Of a stretch of DNA of 64,000 nucleotides, positions 41,073 through 51,224 are shown one piece after another. This DNA comes from an uncultured Campylobacter sp. (GTDB lineage: Bacteria > Campylobacterota > Campylobacteria > Campylobacterales > Campylobacteraceae), in NCBI RefSeq assembly GCF_963526985.1, contig NZ_CAURPW010000002.1, positions 1-64,000 of the forward strand, written 5' to 3'. Position 1 is the first letter of the stretch, and each line of letters begins with the position of its first letter. The translations under genes were made by a program, and so were the position numbers. The notes below the pieces were generated by a model that was not told the DNA's origin, did no database searches, and saw only the letters and a list, made by a program, of their open reading frames with translations.

Positions 41073-42396
41073 TTTCTATCCAAATTTGAGGTTCGTTTTT
41101 ATAGCTCACGACGCGAACGGAGGTAAAAACCGCCTCTTTTTCGTTGCGCGGTTTGCCCTTTGCGCCGTAAATTTTAATATCTCCGTACGGCGTGTAGAGT
41201 CTGCCGTTTCGCACTTCGCCGCCGATACGGCTAAACACGTCGCCCGGGCGCGCTTGTTTTAGGTTTTTAGCCTCCAGCATCTGCTCACGCGGATCTTGCG
41301 TTTCCTCGTAAATTTTAACCGCATAATGCGAGCTAATCTCAAGATTCCCCTTAAACTCGTCTAAGCTGTTTACCGCTACGTCCATGACTCGGCCGGGCTT
41401 TGCGTCGTTTTTTGGCTCGTAAACGTAGATGCCGCGCTTATCCTGCGCTAGCGTGAAGCCCTTTTTGTCCTTTTGCACGACCGTAGCGCGTTTTAGCAAA
41501 ACGGGCAAATTTGACTTTTTTGACAGTTCGCCGACCCGCGCCTCGGCGATATTTTGCAGCGTATTTTTAGCGTTTTTATCAAAATTTAGCCTAAAAACCA
41601 GTGCGAAATGATCCGAAATTTGCTCTCCCTCTCGCTCAACCTTAAAACTGTTTAAAACGTAATTTTGACCAAGCGCGTCTTTTGAGAGCAGGACGTGATC
41701 GAGCGCATTTAGGCTTGTGTGCGAGTAGCGCTCGTGCTTTGGCAAAAACGCCCAAAGATTGGCTAAATTTTTACTAGCCGCAAGATCGCCAAGCAGCTCT
41801 TTATCTCCGTAAGGCGTATTAAAATCGCCCAAAACCACGACCTTTTCGGCATCCGCTAAGGCCGATTTTAGCGTGACAAAAGCCGTTTTTCTCTGCTTTA
41901 AAGGATTTTTCCTAGCGGGAAAATGTAAATTTAAAAGGCTAAATTTTTGCCCATTAATCTCAAAATCAAGCTTTAAAATATCCCTTGTTTTTACGTTTGG
42001 CACGCTAAAGATTTGCGTTTTTTCAGGCTTTACGCGAGAGATGACGGCTAGGCCTACCGGGCCGTTTTTACCCTTTGAAAAGGCAAAATATTTATAGCCG
42101 GTCTCTTTCATCAGCCCTTTTAAAATCGTCTCGTTTTCTATCTCTTGAAGCGCGATTATATCGGCGTTTAGCTCTTTTATCTTTGCGCTTACGGCTTTAA
42201 ATTTGGCGCTTGCTTTTTTTTCGTTCCACTCTGATTTGCCGACGACGAAATCCTTATACTCGCTGCCGTCGTTTTTGGCGTCAAATAAATTTTGCACGTT
42301 AAACGTAGCGATCTTTAGCTCGGCACCCGCCGCAAAAACTGCAAAAAACAGAGCCGCAAAAACAATCGCAAAGAGTCTATTTACCGCAAATTTCAT
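41059..42396 (-). CDS. Secreted endonuclease/exonuclease/phosphatase family protein
   Basis: 445 residues with a signal peptide (MKFAVNRLFAIVFAALFFAV). The EEP catalytic motifs are visible in order: KIATFNVQNLFD, IIALQEIEN, LLNLHFPA, VVLGDFNTPYGD, NALDHVLLS and SDHFALVF, with the catalytic His-Asp pair in SDH. The last 170 residues form a second beta-rich domain like the OB-fold domains added to extracellular nucleases. It may degrade DNA in the periplasm or outside, for nucleotide salvage or in DNA uptake. It overlaps trmL by 4 bp and the 42-residue gene by 14 bp. Confidence 0.85.
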   Translation of the reverse strand: MKFAVNRLFAIVFAALFFAVFAAGAELKIATFNVQNLFDAKNDGSEYKDFVVGKSEWNEKKASAKFKAVSAKIKELNADIIALQEIENETILKGLMKETGYKYFAFSKGKNGPVGLAVISRVKPEKTQIFSVPNVKTRDILKLDFEINGQKFSLLNLHFPARKNPLKQRKTAFVTLKSALADAEKVVVLGDFNTPYGDKELLGDLAASKNLANLWAFLPKHERYSHTSLNALDHVLLSKDALGQNYVLNSFKVEREGEQISDHFALVFRLNFDKNAKNTLQNIAEARVGELSKKSNLPVLLKRATVVQKDKKGFTLAQDKRGIYVYEPKNDAKPGRVMDVAVNSLDEFKGNLEISSHYAVKIYEETQDPREQMLEAKNLKQARPGDVFSRIGGEVRNGRLYTPYGDIKIYGAKGKPRNEKEAVFTSVRVVSYKNEPQIWIENEDN

Positions 42397-42872
42397 AGCG
42401 CGCTTCCAAGGCCTGACTCGGCGAAATTTTGTCTAATGGCCTCATAGGCGATGATGCCAGCACTCGTGGCTAAATTTAAACTCCTGCCCTGCTCGCCCAT
42501 CGGGATTTTGATAGCGTTTGCGAAATTTCGCCGCGTCAGCTCCATAGGCAAGCCCGTACTTTCGCCGCCGAAAAACAAAAAATCGCCCTTTTTAAACTCC
42601 GCTTCAAAATAAAATTTACGCGCCTTCGTCGTCGCATAAAAAAATCTATCCTCGTAAGCAGCGTTTGCGCGCAAAAACTCGTCCAAACTCTCCCAAATCA
42701 CCGGATTTAGCAGCGCCCAATAATCAAGTCCTGCGCGCCTAACGGCCTTTTCGCTGATGTCAAAAACGGTCGGCTTGATTATATGAAGCTTAAGGTTTGC
42801 ATTTACGCACATGCGGCCGATCGAGCCCGTATTTTGAGGGATTTGAGGATGAACGAGGACAATATTAAACAT
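42393..42872 (-). CDS. trmL: tRNA (cytidine(34)-2'-O)-methyltransferase
   Basis: 159 residues, the standard size of the minimal SPOUT enzyme TrmL, which methylates the wobble base of tRNA(Leu). Motifs: PQIPQNTGSIGRMC at the N-terminus, FFGGESTGLP in the SAM-binding knot, and QGRSLNLATSAGIIAYEA at the C-terminus. It starts the minus-strand chain trmL, EEP nuclease, small membrane protein, glyS. AAGGCGG lies about eight bases before the ATG. Confidence 0.93.
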   Translation of the reverse strand: MFNIVLVHPQIPQNTGSIGRMCVNANLKLHIIKPTVFDISEKAVRRAGLDYWALLNPVIWESLDEFLRANAAYEDRFFYATTKARKFYFEAEFKKGDFLFFGGESTGLPMELTRRNFANAIKIPMGEQGRSLNLATSAGIIAYEAIRQNFAESGLGSAL

Positions 42873-43121
42873 TAAAAAGCCGCCTTAGCACGCATTTTAA
42901 AAGACGCAAAAAAGCTTGCAGGGCCGCGTAAATTTGAGCTTTTTACGAGGCTTGTAAATTTTAAAAAAATATTTTTTAAGTAGTACCTAAAAATATCGCC
43001 GCAAACGTATCGCGACGGCTCTTTTTTATTTTGAAAATTTATAATTGAGATTTTTTCCACTTTCGCCTCTTTAAAATAGGGCTTGATTTTAGCCAATTTG
43101 CGCTTTTAACTAGGTTAATTT

Positions 43122-44258
43122 TTAAGCGCGGCTTGACTTTTCGTTTAAAAATTTTTCTATCGCCAAATCCTGCCTACGCCTTATCTCAGCGCCGATTTCA
43201 GCGTCTTTAAAGCCTTGTTTTAAAATCTCAGCCGTGTTGGTAGCGGGTTCAAATTTAGCTTCATAAACGCCTAAATTTTTAGCTCTTTTTATGAGGCTGG
43301 GCGAGTTTAACCCGAGCCAGCTTTTTAGCGGTTTATCTAGCGCGATTTTAAGCAGCTCGCGCTCACTTGGACGCTGCGAAAAAAACGGCTCTTTAACGCA
43401 GGCTTCAAAACTTTTTGGCAGTCCTAAATCGTAAAAATTTCTAACGCCGAAATAGCCGTTTAAAAGATACAAAAACTCGCGCTCGTCTTTTTTGCCGTTT
43501 TGTTTGGGTAGAAATTTAACCGCGCTTTTTAGTTTTGCGGCAAATTTTTCCGCATCGGCGCGGCTCAAATTTAGCCCGAAAATTTTACCAAGAAGACCTA
43601 GTTTGTAAAGATACCAAAAGCCGACCTCTTGAAATTTAGCGCCAAAAAGCTTCATCAGCTCGCCGTTTATGCGCTCTCGGCTAAGGTCGCTGATATTTAG
43701 GCGTTTCATCAACCGCAAACTACCTCGCGCGATATGGAAATTTAGCCGTGCGCTAAACTGCACCGCCCGCAGTACGCGCAGGCTATCTTCGGCGAATTTT
43801 TCATCGTCGATATGGCGCAAGATGCCGCGTTTTAGGTCGCGCTCTCCGCCGTAAAAGTCCAAAAACGAGCCGTCAAAGATATTTATCATCATCGAGTTTA
43901 CGGTAAAGTCTCGGCGCAAAGACGCTGCGCGCTCATCATCGACGTATGCGACTTCAAACGCTTTGTGTCCTTCGCCCGTTTTGTTTTCGGTTCGCGGCAA
44001 AGAAAGATCGAAATTTTTAAATTTATAAACGAAGTAGTTTTTGCCCACGCCGCAAGCGCCTATTTGCGCCATCAACGCGTCAAATTTAGCCGGGTCGATA
44101 CCGTAAATTTCAACGTCAAAGTCGGAGATTTTTTTACCCAGCATCGCGTCGCGAACGCAGCCGCCGACGATATACGCGCGCTTGGTGTGGGGTGCGAGAA
44201 AATCTCGCAGCCATTTTAAATTTTTATTTTTGCAGATTTTCGAGCCGATTTTCGACAT
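43122..44258 (-). CDS. cca: CCA tRNA nucleotidyltransferase (class II)
   Basis: 378 residues. It adds or repairs the 3'-CCA of tRNA. The class II poly(A)-polymerase-like head has AYIVGGCVRDAMLG, the catalytic DFDVEIYG, the RRDFTVNSMMINI motif and LRHIDDEKFAEDSLRVLRAVQFSARL. The C-terminal body is short with no HD domain. The start overlaps the ciaD stop by 35 bp. In C. jejuni cca likewise follows ciaD (Cj0788-Cj0789), which supports the identification of both genes. Confidence 0.94.
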   Translation of the reverse strand: MSKIGSKICKNKNLKWLRDFLAPHTKRAYIVGGCVRDAMLGKKISDFDVEIYGIDPAKFDALMAQIGACGVGKNYFVYKFKNFDLSLPRTENKTGEGHKAFEVAYVDDERAASLRRDFTVNSMMINIFDGSFLDFYGGERDLKRGILRHIDDEKFAEDSLRVLRAVQFSARLNFHIARGSLRLMKRLNISDLSRERINGELMKLFGAKFQEVGFWYLYKLGLLGKIFGLNLSRADAEKFAAKLKSAVKFLPKQNGKKDEREFLYLLNGYFGVRNFYDLGLPKSFEACVKEPFFSQRPSERELLKIALDKPLKSWLGLNSPSLIKRAKNLGVYEAKFEPATNTAEILKQGFKDAEIGAEIRRRQDLAIEKFLNEKSSRA

Positions 44259-44760
44259 TTGCCAGCACGAATTCTAAAAATTTAAGCGTGAGCGATAGCC
44301 TGTCTTTTAGATTTTCCTCGCTAGTCGCGTTTAGTCCTTCAAAAAGCACCAAAACGCGTTCTTTTAGGTTTTTTAGAAATATCTCCTCGCCCGTAAAATT
44401 CGCAACCTCGACCTCAAAGGCTTTTTGCGGCGCGGCAGTCAGGACGGACTCCTCTACGCCGTCAAATTCTGCCGCCGTTTTTTGAGAATTTACCGCGCTA
44501 CCCAAAGCCGCCTCAAACTCGCTAGTCTCGTCCGCTACGCTTATCTCGCCGACTAAATTTGCAAGGCCCGCGGCATTGGTTAAATTTACGTCGCCGCTTG
44601 ATACGGGCGCATTTGCTAAATTTATCCCGTCTTTGGTTTCGTTTGTCTCTTGCGATACGTCCTGTTTTTCGCGCGCGGCGTCCATTCGCTCTAGCTCCAT
44701 CGCCACCTCGTCTATCGCCATTTTCGCTATTTCTTCTAGTTTCATAGTTTTATCAGCCAC
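44224..44760 (-). CDS. ciaD: CiaD-like secreted effector homologue
   Basis: 178 residues. The C-terminal domain, EIFLKNLKERVLVLFEGLNA followed by LKFLEFVLANVENRLE, is the conserved CiaD domain of Campylobacter. In C. jejuni, CiaD (Cj0788) is exported through the flagellum and delivered to host cells to promote invasion. The N-terminal 90 residues here differ greatly and are rich in Asn, Ala and Glu with a repeated LANA/LTNAAGLAN pattern. The neighbours (Cj0787-like gene upstream, cca downstream) match the C. jejuni order. Effector activity in this species is unproven, since the domain is widespread among commensal Campylobacter. Confidence 0.88.
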   Translation of the reverse strand: MADKTMKLEEIAKMAIDEVAMELERMDAAREKQDVSQETNETKDGINLANAPVSSGDVNLTNAAGLANLVGEISVADETSEFEAALGSAVNSQKTAAEFDGVEESVLTAAPQKAFEVEVANFTGEEIFLKNLKERVLVLFEGLNATSEENLKDRLSLTLKFLEFVLANVENRLENLQK

Positions 44761-44987
44761 CTTTTAAATTCGGTTATTTCTTCGTCCGTTTTCATCTTGA
44801 CGAAAAAATCGCGCATCTGCTCGTTCACGCCCGTTTTTTTCCTGCTAAGGCCGCTTAGACGCCTTATCGCGGCGATCGCGGCGGCGTTTGCAGGCTCGCG
44901 CTTTAGGATGTTTTTATAAACTATCAGCGCGTCGTCTTTTAGCCCTTGAGCCTCGTAGATTAAGGCCTCGGTAATCGTATCTTTCAT
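44742..44987 (-). CDS. Small TPR-like protein (Cj0787 position)
   Basis: 81 residues from the ATG at 44987; a longer frame reaching 45044 would lie inside leuB and lacks support. The middle, YEAQGLKDDALIVYKNILKR followed by EPANAAAIAAIRRL, reads as one tetratricopeptide-like helical hairpin. The C-terminus (FVKMKTDEEITEFKRWLIKL) is a charged helix. It starts 2 bp after leuB and overlaps ciaD by 19 bp, so it is co-translated. It occupies the place of Cj0787 in C. jejuni. Function unknown. Confidence 0.75.
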   Translation of the reverse strand: MKDTITEALIYEAQGLKDDALIVYKNILKREPANAAAIAAIRRLSGLSRKKTGVNEQMRDFFVKMKTDEEITEFKRWLIKL

Positions 44988-44989
44988 CT

Positions 44990-46063
44990 TTACGCTTTTT
45001 TTACGAGCGAGGCTACGATACTGCCCATTTCGCTCGTAGTGCAAATTTCTTTAGCGTCAAATTGCGCTATATCCTTCGTCCTGTATCCTTGCGCGAGTGC
45101 GGCTTTTACGGCGTTTTCGATCGCTTGCGCGGCCGCATTTTCGCCAAATGAATATCTAAGCATCATTGCAGCGCTTAGTATCGTAGCGACCGGGTTTGCG
45201 ATGCCCTGCCCCGCGATATCGGGCGCACTGCCGTGGATAGGCTCGTAGATGCCAACCTTACCCCCGATGCTAGCGCTTGGTAGCAGTCCTATCGAGCCGC
45301 ACACCATGCTAGCTTCGTCGCTTAGGATATCGCCGAAGAGATTTTCCGTCAAAATCACGTCAAATTTACTAGGCGCGCGCACTAGCTGCATGGCTGCGTT
45401 ATCAACGTACATAAACTCCAAATTTACCTCCGGATAGCTCTTTGCGACCTCGCTCGTGACCTCTCGCCACAGCTGACTAGTCTCTAGCACGTTTGCCTTA
45501 TCGACCATGCAGACGCGTTTTTTGCGCTTCATCGCGGTTTCAAATCCGACCTTTGCGATGCGCTCGATCTCCTCGCTCGTGTAGGTCATCGTGTTGTAGG
45601 CGCTGTTTTCTTTTTTCTCGCGCGGCTGACCGAAATATATCCCGCCCGTTAGCTCTCTAACCACGATAAAATCGACGCCCTGAAGGACTGACGGCTTTAG
45701 CGTGCTAGCGTCAACTAGCTCGTCAAATATCATCGCGGGGCGCAAATTCGCATACGCGCCAAGCCCTTTTCGCAGCTTCAAAAGCCCGCTTTCAGGGCGC
45801 AGATGACGCGGCAAGCCGTCCCATTTAGGCCCGCCTATGGCGCCGAAAAGCACCGCGTCCGAGTTTAGCGCGCCGTTTAGCGTCTCGCTAGGCAAAGGCT
45901 CGCCAAACACGTCGATCGCAGCGCCTCCCATCAGGTAATAGTTATAGCTAAGCTCAAAACCAAACTCCGCGCTAGCCGCATCTAGCGCCTTTATCGCCTC
46001 ATCAACTATCTCAGGGCCGATGCCGTCGCCCTTTATCACCGCTATGTTATAAATTTTAGCCAT
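44990..46063 (-). CDS. leuB: 3-isopropylmalate dehydrogenase
   Basis: 357 residues, normal length. It oxidises and decarboxylates 3-isopropylmalate with NAD+ in leucine synthesis. Family motifs: [50 protein letters not shown], the substrate loop and metal site [10 protein letters not shown] with [13 protein letters not shown], and [18 protein letters not shown]. It follows leuD directly (1-bp gap) and is followed by the Cj0787-like gene. It is complete with no missing catalytic residue. Confidence 0.97.
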   Translation of the reverse strand: MAKIYNIAVIKGDGIGPEIVDEAIKALDAASAEFGFELSYNYYLMGGAAIDVFGEPLPSETLNGALNSDAVLFGAIGGPKWDGLPRHLRPESGLLKLRKGLGAYANLRPAMIFDELVDASTLKPSVLQGVDFIVVRELTGGIYFGQPREKKENSAYNTMTYTSEEIERIAKVGFETAMKRKKRVCMVDKANVLETSQLWREVTSEVAKSYPEVNLEFMYVDNAAMQLVRAPSKFDVILTENLFGDILSDEASMVCGSIGLLPSASIGGKVGIYEPIHGSAPDIAGQGIANPVATILSAAMMLRYSFGENAAAQAIENAVKAALAQGYRTKDIAQFDAKEICTTSEMGSIVASLVKKA

Positions 46064-46064
46064 C

Positions 46065-46547
46065 TTATATCCTTGTTTTGGCGTATTCTATGAGGCCACC
46101 GCTTTTTAAAAGCTCTTGCATAAACGGCGGTATCGGGCTAAATTTATACTCTTTGCCACTCGTTAAATTTACGACTGCGCCGTTATCCACGTCGATTTTT
46201 AGCTCGTCGCCCGCGTTTATCTCGTCGGTTTCTTTGATTTCTAGTATCAAAAGTCCCGTGTTAAAGCTGTTTCTATAAAAAATCCTAGCAAAACTCTTAG
46301 CTATAACGGCGCCGATACCTGCGGCCTTAAGCGCCAAAGGAGCGTGCTCGCGCGAGCTGCCGCAGCCGAAATTTTCGCCCGCTACGATGACGTCGCCCGC
46401 GGAGATTTTTTTGCTAAACTCGGGGTCGGCGTCCTCCATGATATGAGTGGCCAAGATTTTTTCGTCCGAGGTGTTTAGATAGCGCGCGGCTATGATGATG
46501 TCGGTGTCGATATTGTCGCCGAATTTCCATACTTTTGCTTGTTTCAT
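46065..46547 (-). CDS. leuD: 3-isopropylmalate dehydratase small subunit
   Basis: 160 residues, the short form of LeuD found in archaea, thermophiles and many Campylobacterota rather than the 200-residue E. coli type. It pairs with LeuC to isomerise isopropylmalate. Motifs: [33 protein letters not shown] and [25 protein letters not shown] precedes the ATG. leuC and leuA are not next to it, in contrast to the leuABCD operon of C. jejuni; its partner must lie elsewhere. The spacer upstream is nearly 500 bp. Confidence 0.93.
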   Translation of the reverse strand: MKQAKVWKFGDNIDTDIIIAARYLNTSDEKILATHIMEDADPEFSKKISAGDVIVAGENFGCGSSREHAPLALKAAGIGAVIAKSFARIFYRNSFNTGLLILEIKETDEINAGDELKIDVDNGAVVNLTSGKEYKFSPIPPFMQELLKSGGLIEYAKTRI

Positions 46548-47039
46548 GATTTACCTTAAGATTAAATTTGGGCGATTTTATCCAAAAGAAGCTAAATAAA
46601 CAATCAAAGCGCGATAGGTAGCGGTCGGCGCGGGTAAATTTAAGGCTAGATAAAGCAATCTACTTGCCCTCAGGGATTTAAGCCTTGCTAAATTTAGCGG
46701 CAAAACGGCTTAATACAAAAATAAGCGCCGCCTAGTTATAGCGGTTTAACGGCAACGCAAGACTTTATCAAGCCCGCTAGCCTTTGCCGCCGGGGTTGTA
46801 AATTTGACCAAACTAGGCGGCATTTTACGGGCGGTGACGCGTCGAGCAGGAATTTTAGCGCATACCGCCGCGCCGCATGCAAATTCCGCGCAAAGATAGC
46901 CGTCTCGCGCCGGCTTAGCAGAAGTAAATTTTGCGTAAATTTCGCTGCCGCACTAAAAACCGTGAGCGCCGGGTAGACGTCAGGCTAAGCGCGAACAAGC
47001 GGGCGTAAATTTAAGCAAATTTGCCTTATCTAAGCGCTT
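46548..47039. other. 492-bp spacer with a long inverted repeat
   Basis: No gene is supported. GCCGCCTAGTT at 46727-46737 and AACTAGGCGGC at 46811-46821 form a perfect 11-bp inverted repeat 73 bp apart. The same 11-mer occurs at 14423-14433 in a different spacer. Confidence 0.55.
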
Positions 47040-47894
47040 TTATTCGTAGTATTCGTAGCTGATTTCCAGCTTTTTATATAGGCCGATTTCCGTTATGTCG
47101 CCGTTTTCGTAGTATTTGTCCGCGGGCTTAAATTTGACCGAGGTTTTATGCGTCAAATTTCCCCGCTCGTCCCTGCTTATGTCTTTAAACTGCAAGATTT
47201 GCCAGATTTTTGCCTGCGAGCCGAAGTAATTTACCGACGTATACTCCATTTCGTCGCCGTTTGCGGCGTAGTAATAAATCCATTTTGAGCCCGGGGCTTG
47301 CGTGATTTTTTCATATTCGCCGTTTGGCTTGCGCTCGAAGCTTATCTCTATGCCGTGGCGCGGCTCCAGATTATTTTCTATCCGCGCTAAAACGCCCTTT
47401 TCGTCGTAGACGTAGCTATCGTCCGTCACTAGCGTCCCGCCCGAATACGCCGCCCTAGCGATCATTTTGCCGTCCTTGCCGTAGGTAATTTTCTCCGTGC
47501 GGGGGTAAAATTTATCCTCCACATGCTGTTCTTTGGCCGTTGCGACTAAATTTTCGCCGTCAAATTCGTATTCGTAGAGATAAACGGCGCTATCTTGGTA
47601 TTTTTTGCGTATTAGCCCGTCTTTGCCGTATTCAAACAAAACCGAGCTGTTTGGCACGCCGTTTATATGCTCGGTTTCTTGCAGTATATAGCCGTTTTCG
47701 TTAAACTCCGTCCGCTTTACGCGCGTATTTTCTAGCGCGCCCGAGCCGTCTATGGAGTATTCGTACTCCGTAGCCGTCATGCTTTTGACCTCGCCTTTTA
47801 GATCCTTTTTGCTCCAGTCGCTTTCGGGTAAAACGGCCGAGTTTAGATAGCAAACCGCCGATGCCGCCGCTAAAATAGCCTTTAAAATTTTCAT
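47040..47894 (-). CDS. Secreted protein with YD/RHS-like repeats
   Basis: 284 residues with a signal peptide (MKILKAILAAASAVCYLNSA). The rest consists of repeated beta-hairpin units with Tyr/Asp/Gly, such as FNENGYILQETEH, YGKDGLIRKKYQ, FDGENLVATAKEQ, YGKDGKMIARAAY and YDEKGVLARIE. This pattern is that of short YD/RHS-like or MORN-like repeats. It is likely periplasmic or lipid-face located; there is no toxin domain and no RHS core cleavage motif. It stands alone upstream of a DUF1877 gene (279-bp gap). Function unknown. Confidence 0.7.
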   Translation of the reverse strand: MKILKAILAAASAVCYLNSAVLPESDWSKKDLKGEVKSMTATEYEYSIDGSGALENTRVKRTEFNENGYILQETEHINGVPNSSVLFEYGKDGLIRKKYQDSAVYLYEYEFDGENLVATAKEQHVEDKFYPRTEKITYGKDGKMIARAAYSGGTLVTDDSYVYDEKGVLARIENNLEPRHGIEISFERKPNGEYEKITQAPGSKWIYYYAANGDEMEYTSVNYFGSQAKIWQILQFKDISRDERGNLTHKTSVKFKPADKYYENGDITEIGLYKKLEISYEYYE

Positions 47895-48173
47895 TTTTAT
47901 CCTTTAAAATCATCTAAATACCGTCAAGTTGGTCGCATAGCGAGCGACGATGCAAGGCCGAGGGGCAAAATTTGCTTTTTATGCGCGGACGGGAAATTTA
48001 CCTGGCTTTGCGGCGGCTTTTGCTTGCGTTTTTTTGGAGCGCAGAGAGTAAATTTAGCAAGCAAATCTCTAAACCCGCAAATTTAAGTTTATATACGCGG
48101 GTTTAAATTTACCCCGCAAAACAGTTCCAAAGCCAACCGACCGTTTAGCGGGTTTGGCGGTAAAATTTAAAAT

Positions 48174-48665
48174 CTAAGCTATTACGATCAGCACGCCAAG
48201 ACCTTTGTCGGCGGCATTTTGATAAAAGCTTAAAAGCCCGTTAAAATGCTCTTTTAGCTCGGCTTTGATATCCTCAAATTCACTCTCGTACTCCCATATC
48301 TCGGGGTATGTGCCCGCCTCGCCGAAGTCCGTAAAATTTATGTTTGCTAAAAGCGCGCCGATGTCGGTGCTCTGCATCGCTTTAGCTACGGCTTTTACGT
48401 CATCCGCATCCACGTAAGATACCGCCTCGCTCCCCTCCTCACCCGCCATTCCGCGTCCAAATATCGCCCAGCTCAGCGGATTTGGCGTCGCGAAAATCTC
48501 ACCCGCGCTCATCGCTTCAAACATATTTTTGCCCGTTAGCGTTTTATGCATCGCGTCCCACATTTTATCTAGGTCGTATTCGTCCAGCGTCTCGCCGTCG
48601 CCGCCGTTTTTGATCGCCTCGATATCACCCTGCGCATAGGCGTAGTAGTGCGCGCTCATTCCCAT
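48174..48665 (-). CDS. DUF1877 (YfbM-like) family protein
   Basis: 163 residues, cytosolic. It begins MGMSAHYYAYAQGDI, the hallmark start of the DUF1877/YfbM family, and includes LDKMWDAMHKTLTG, NPLSWAIFGRG and a C-terminal helix. YfbM-like proteins occur as immunity components in polymorphic toxin loci, as well as alone. AAGGAGCTAAAATGG precedes the ATG. No partner toxin is visible. Its neighbour is the YD-repeat protein, and both are flanked by spacers of 200-280 bp. Confidence 0.8.
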   Translation of the reverse strand: MGMSAHYYAYAQGDIEAIKNGGDGETLDEYDLDKMWDAMHKTLTGKNMFEAMSAGEIFATPNPLSWAIFGRGMAGEEGSEAVSYVDADDVKAVAKAMQSTDIGALLANINFTDFGEAGTYPEIWEYESEFEDIKAELKEHFNGLLSFYQNAADKGLGVLIVIA

Positions 48666-48891
48666 TTTAGCTCCTTAAGTTAAAATAGTCAATTATACTC
48701 AACGAAAGCTAAAATTTACGCCTGAAAATCGCCGTTTAGCGCGTAAATTTTAAACGCAAATTTAAGATAAACTCGTCGCAACAAAAGCCGCCGAAAAAGG
48801 AAATTTATGAAAGAGACGGCGAACCATAAATTTAGCAAATCCGCCGTAATAAAAAATAGAAAAAACGCAAATATCGCGAGACGCCGCGCAT

Positions 48892-50224
<1,333 letters not shown>

Positions 50225-50228
<4 letters not shown>

Positions 50229-50887
50229 AGCTTATCCTTAAAAACTAAAATAAAAATAAAGCAAAGCGCCATCGAGCCTACCAGCATCGCTTTAGCCGGC
50301 ATGAGCGCTACGCCGGCGACTCCGAACAAGCACGCCGCGCCCAGCACCTTATAGTTTTTATCGTTTTTAAACATCTCCATCACTATCACGATAAAAAGCG
50401 CGGTTAAGCTAAACTCAAGTCCGCTTGTATCGACATTTATCAGCCCGCCGGCTAGGCATCCGACCGCCGTTCCAGCCGCCCAGTAAAACCACGAGAGCAA
50501 ATTTAACCGCGTAAAAACATAGCTGCGCTCCTCCGCGTCCGCGATTTTAAGCGCCTTAAATATCGCAAAGGTTTCGTCCGTGAGAGTCGCGATATTTAAA
50601 AGGCGGTATTTTAGGTCTTTGTACTCTTTTAAAAGCGCCAGCCCGTAAAAAGTGTGGCGTAAATTTACTAGATAGCTCACGATAAAAACCTCAACTAGCC
50701 CCGTGCCCGCGCTAAAAAGCGAGAGCATCATAAACTGTGCCGCGCCGCCGTAGGCAAGAGTGCTAAGAGCTACGGCGATAAAAGCGCTAACGCCCATGCT
50801 TTTAGCCAGTATCCCAAAGGCGACGCCGAGGGGGAAATAGCCCATAAATATCGGAACGCTAAGCTTAAAAACGTAACTAAAATGCAA
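50225..50887 (-). CDS. azlC: AzlC family branched-chain amino acid export subunit
   Basis: 220 residues with about six transmembrane helices, normal for AzlC. Segments: IFMGYFPLGVAFGILAKSMG, YGGAAQFMMLSLFSAG, YLVNLRHTFYGLALL and TDETFAI. It starts the azlC-azlD-asparaginase operon. No conserved promoter was assigned. AAGGAAAAAATTTGC lies before the ATG. Confidence 0.9.
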
Positions 50888-51107
50888 ATTTTTTCCTTAA
50901 TAAAAGCGCGATGATAGCTAAAATTTTAAAAAAATCGGATAAAGGCCGGGGATTTGAGCAAATTTTGAAAGAATGGCTGACGATAAGCAGATTTTAGCAT
51001 AATCGCCAAATGATCAAATTTAAGCCGTCCGTGCTTGGTGTTTAGCTTAGATTTAAATGCTTGATTACCATAACCAAAAATCAATAGTTGTAAGCAAGAA
51101 TCGCCAT

Positions 51108-51143
51108 AAAACGGCTAAATTTGAGATAAATTTTAGCCGTTTT
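51108..51143. terminator. 12-bp hairpin with a T-run on the plus strand
   Basis: AAAACGGCTAAA (51108-51119) pairs perfectly with TTTAGCCGTTTT (51132-51143); the right arm ends in TTTTT. Both strands give a U-tract. No plus-strand gene ends near it, so it may serve as a second minus-strand terminator. Confidence 0.6.
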
Positions 51144-51161
51144 TCACCGTAAATTTAAAAA

Positions 51162-51202
51162 GCCGCCCAGTCTAAATTTGCAAATTTGAAAGACCGGGCG
51201 GC
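51162..51202 (-). terminator. Terminator after flgG
   Basis: GCCGCCCAGTCT (51162-51173) pairs with AGACCGGGCGGC (51191-51202) with one mismatch, 22 bp past the flgG stop codon. On the minus strand the stem is followed by TTTTTAAATTT. Confidence 0.8.
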
Positions 51203-51224
51203 GTCAAATTTAGCCTATTTTAGG

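Larger units (their letters stand above)
50888..51224. other. 337-bp spacer with two hairpins
   Basis: It contains the two hairpins listed separately (51108-51143 and 51162-51202) and the upstream region of azlC. No ORF is supported. Confidence 0.5.

Noticed and set aside
42872..43096. 74-codon minus-strand frame just upstream of trmL
   Set aside because: No ATG or ribosome site at its start, unrecognised sequence, and composition like a random read-through of spacer DNA.
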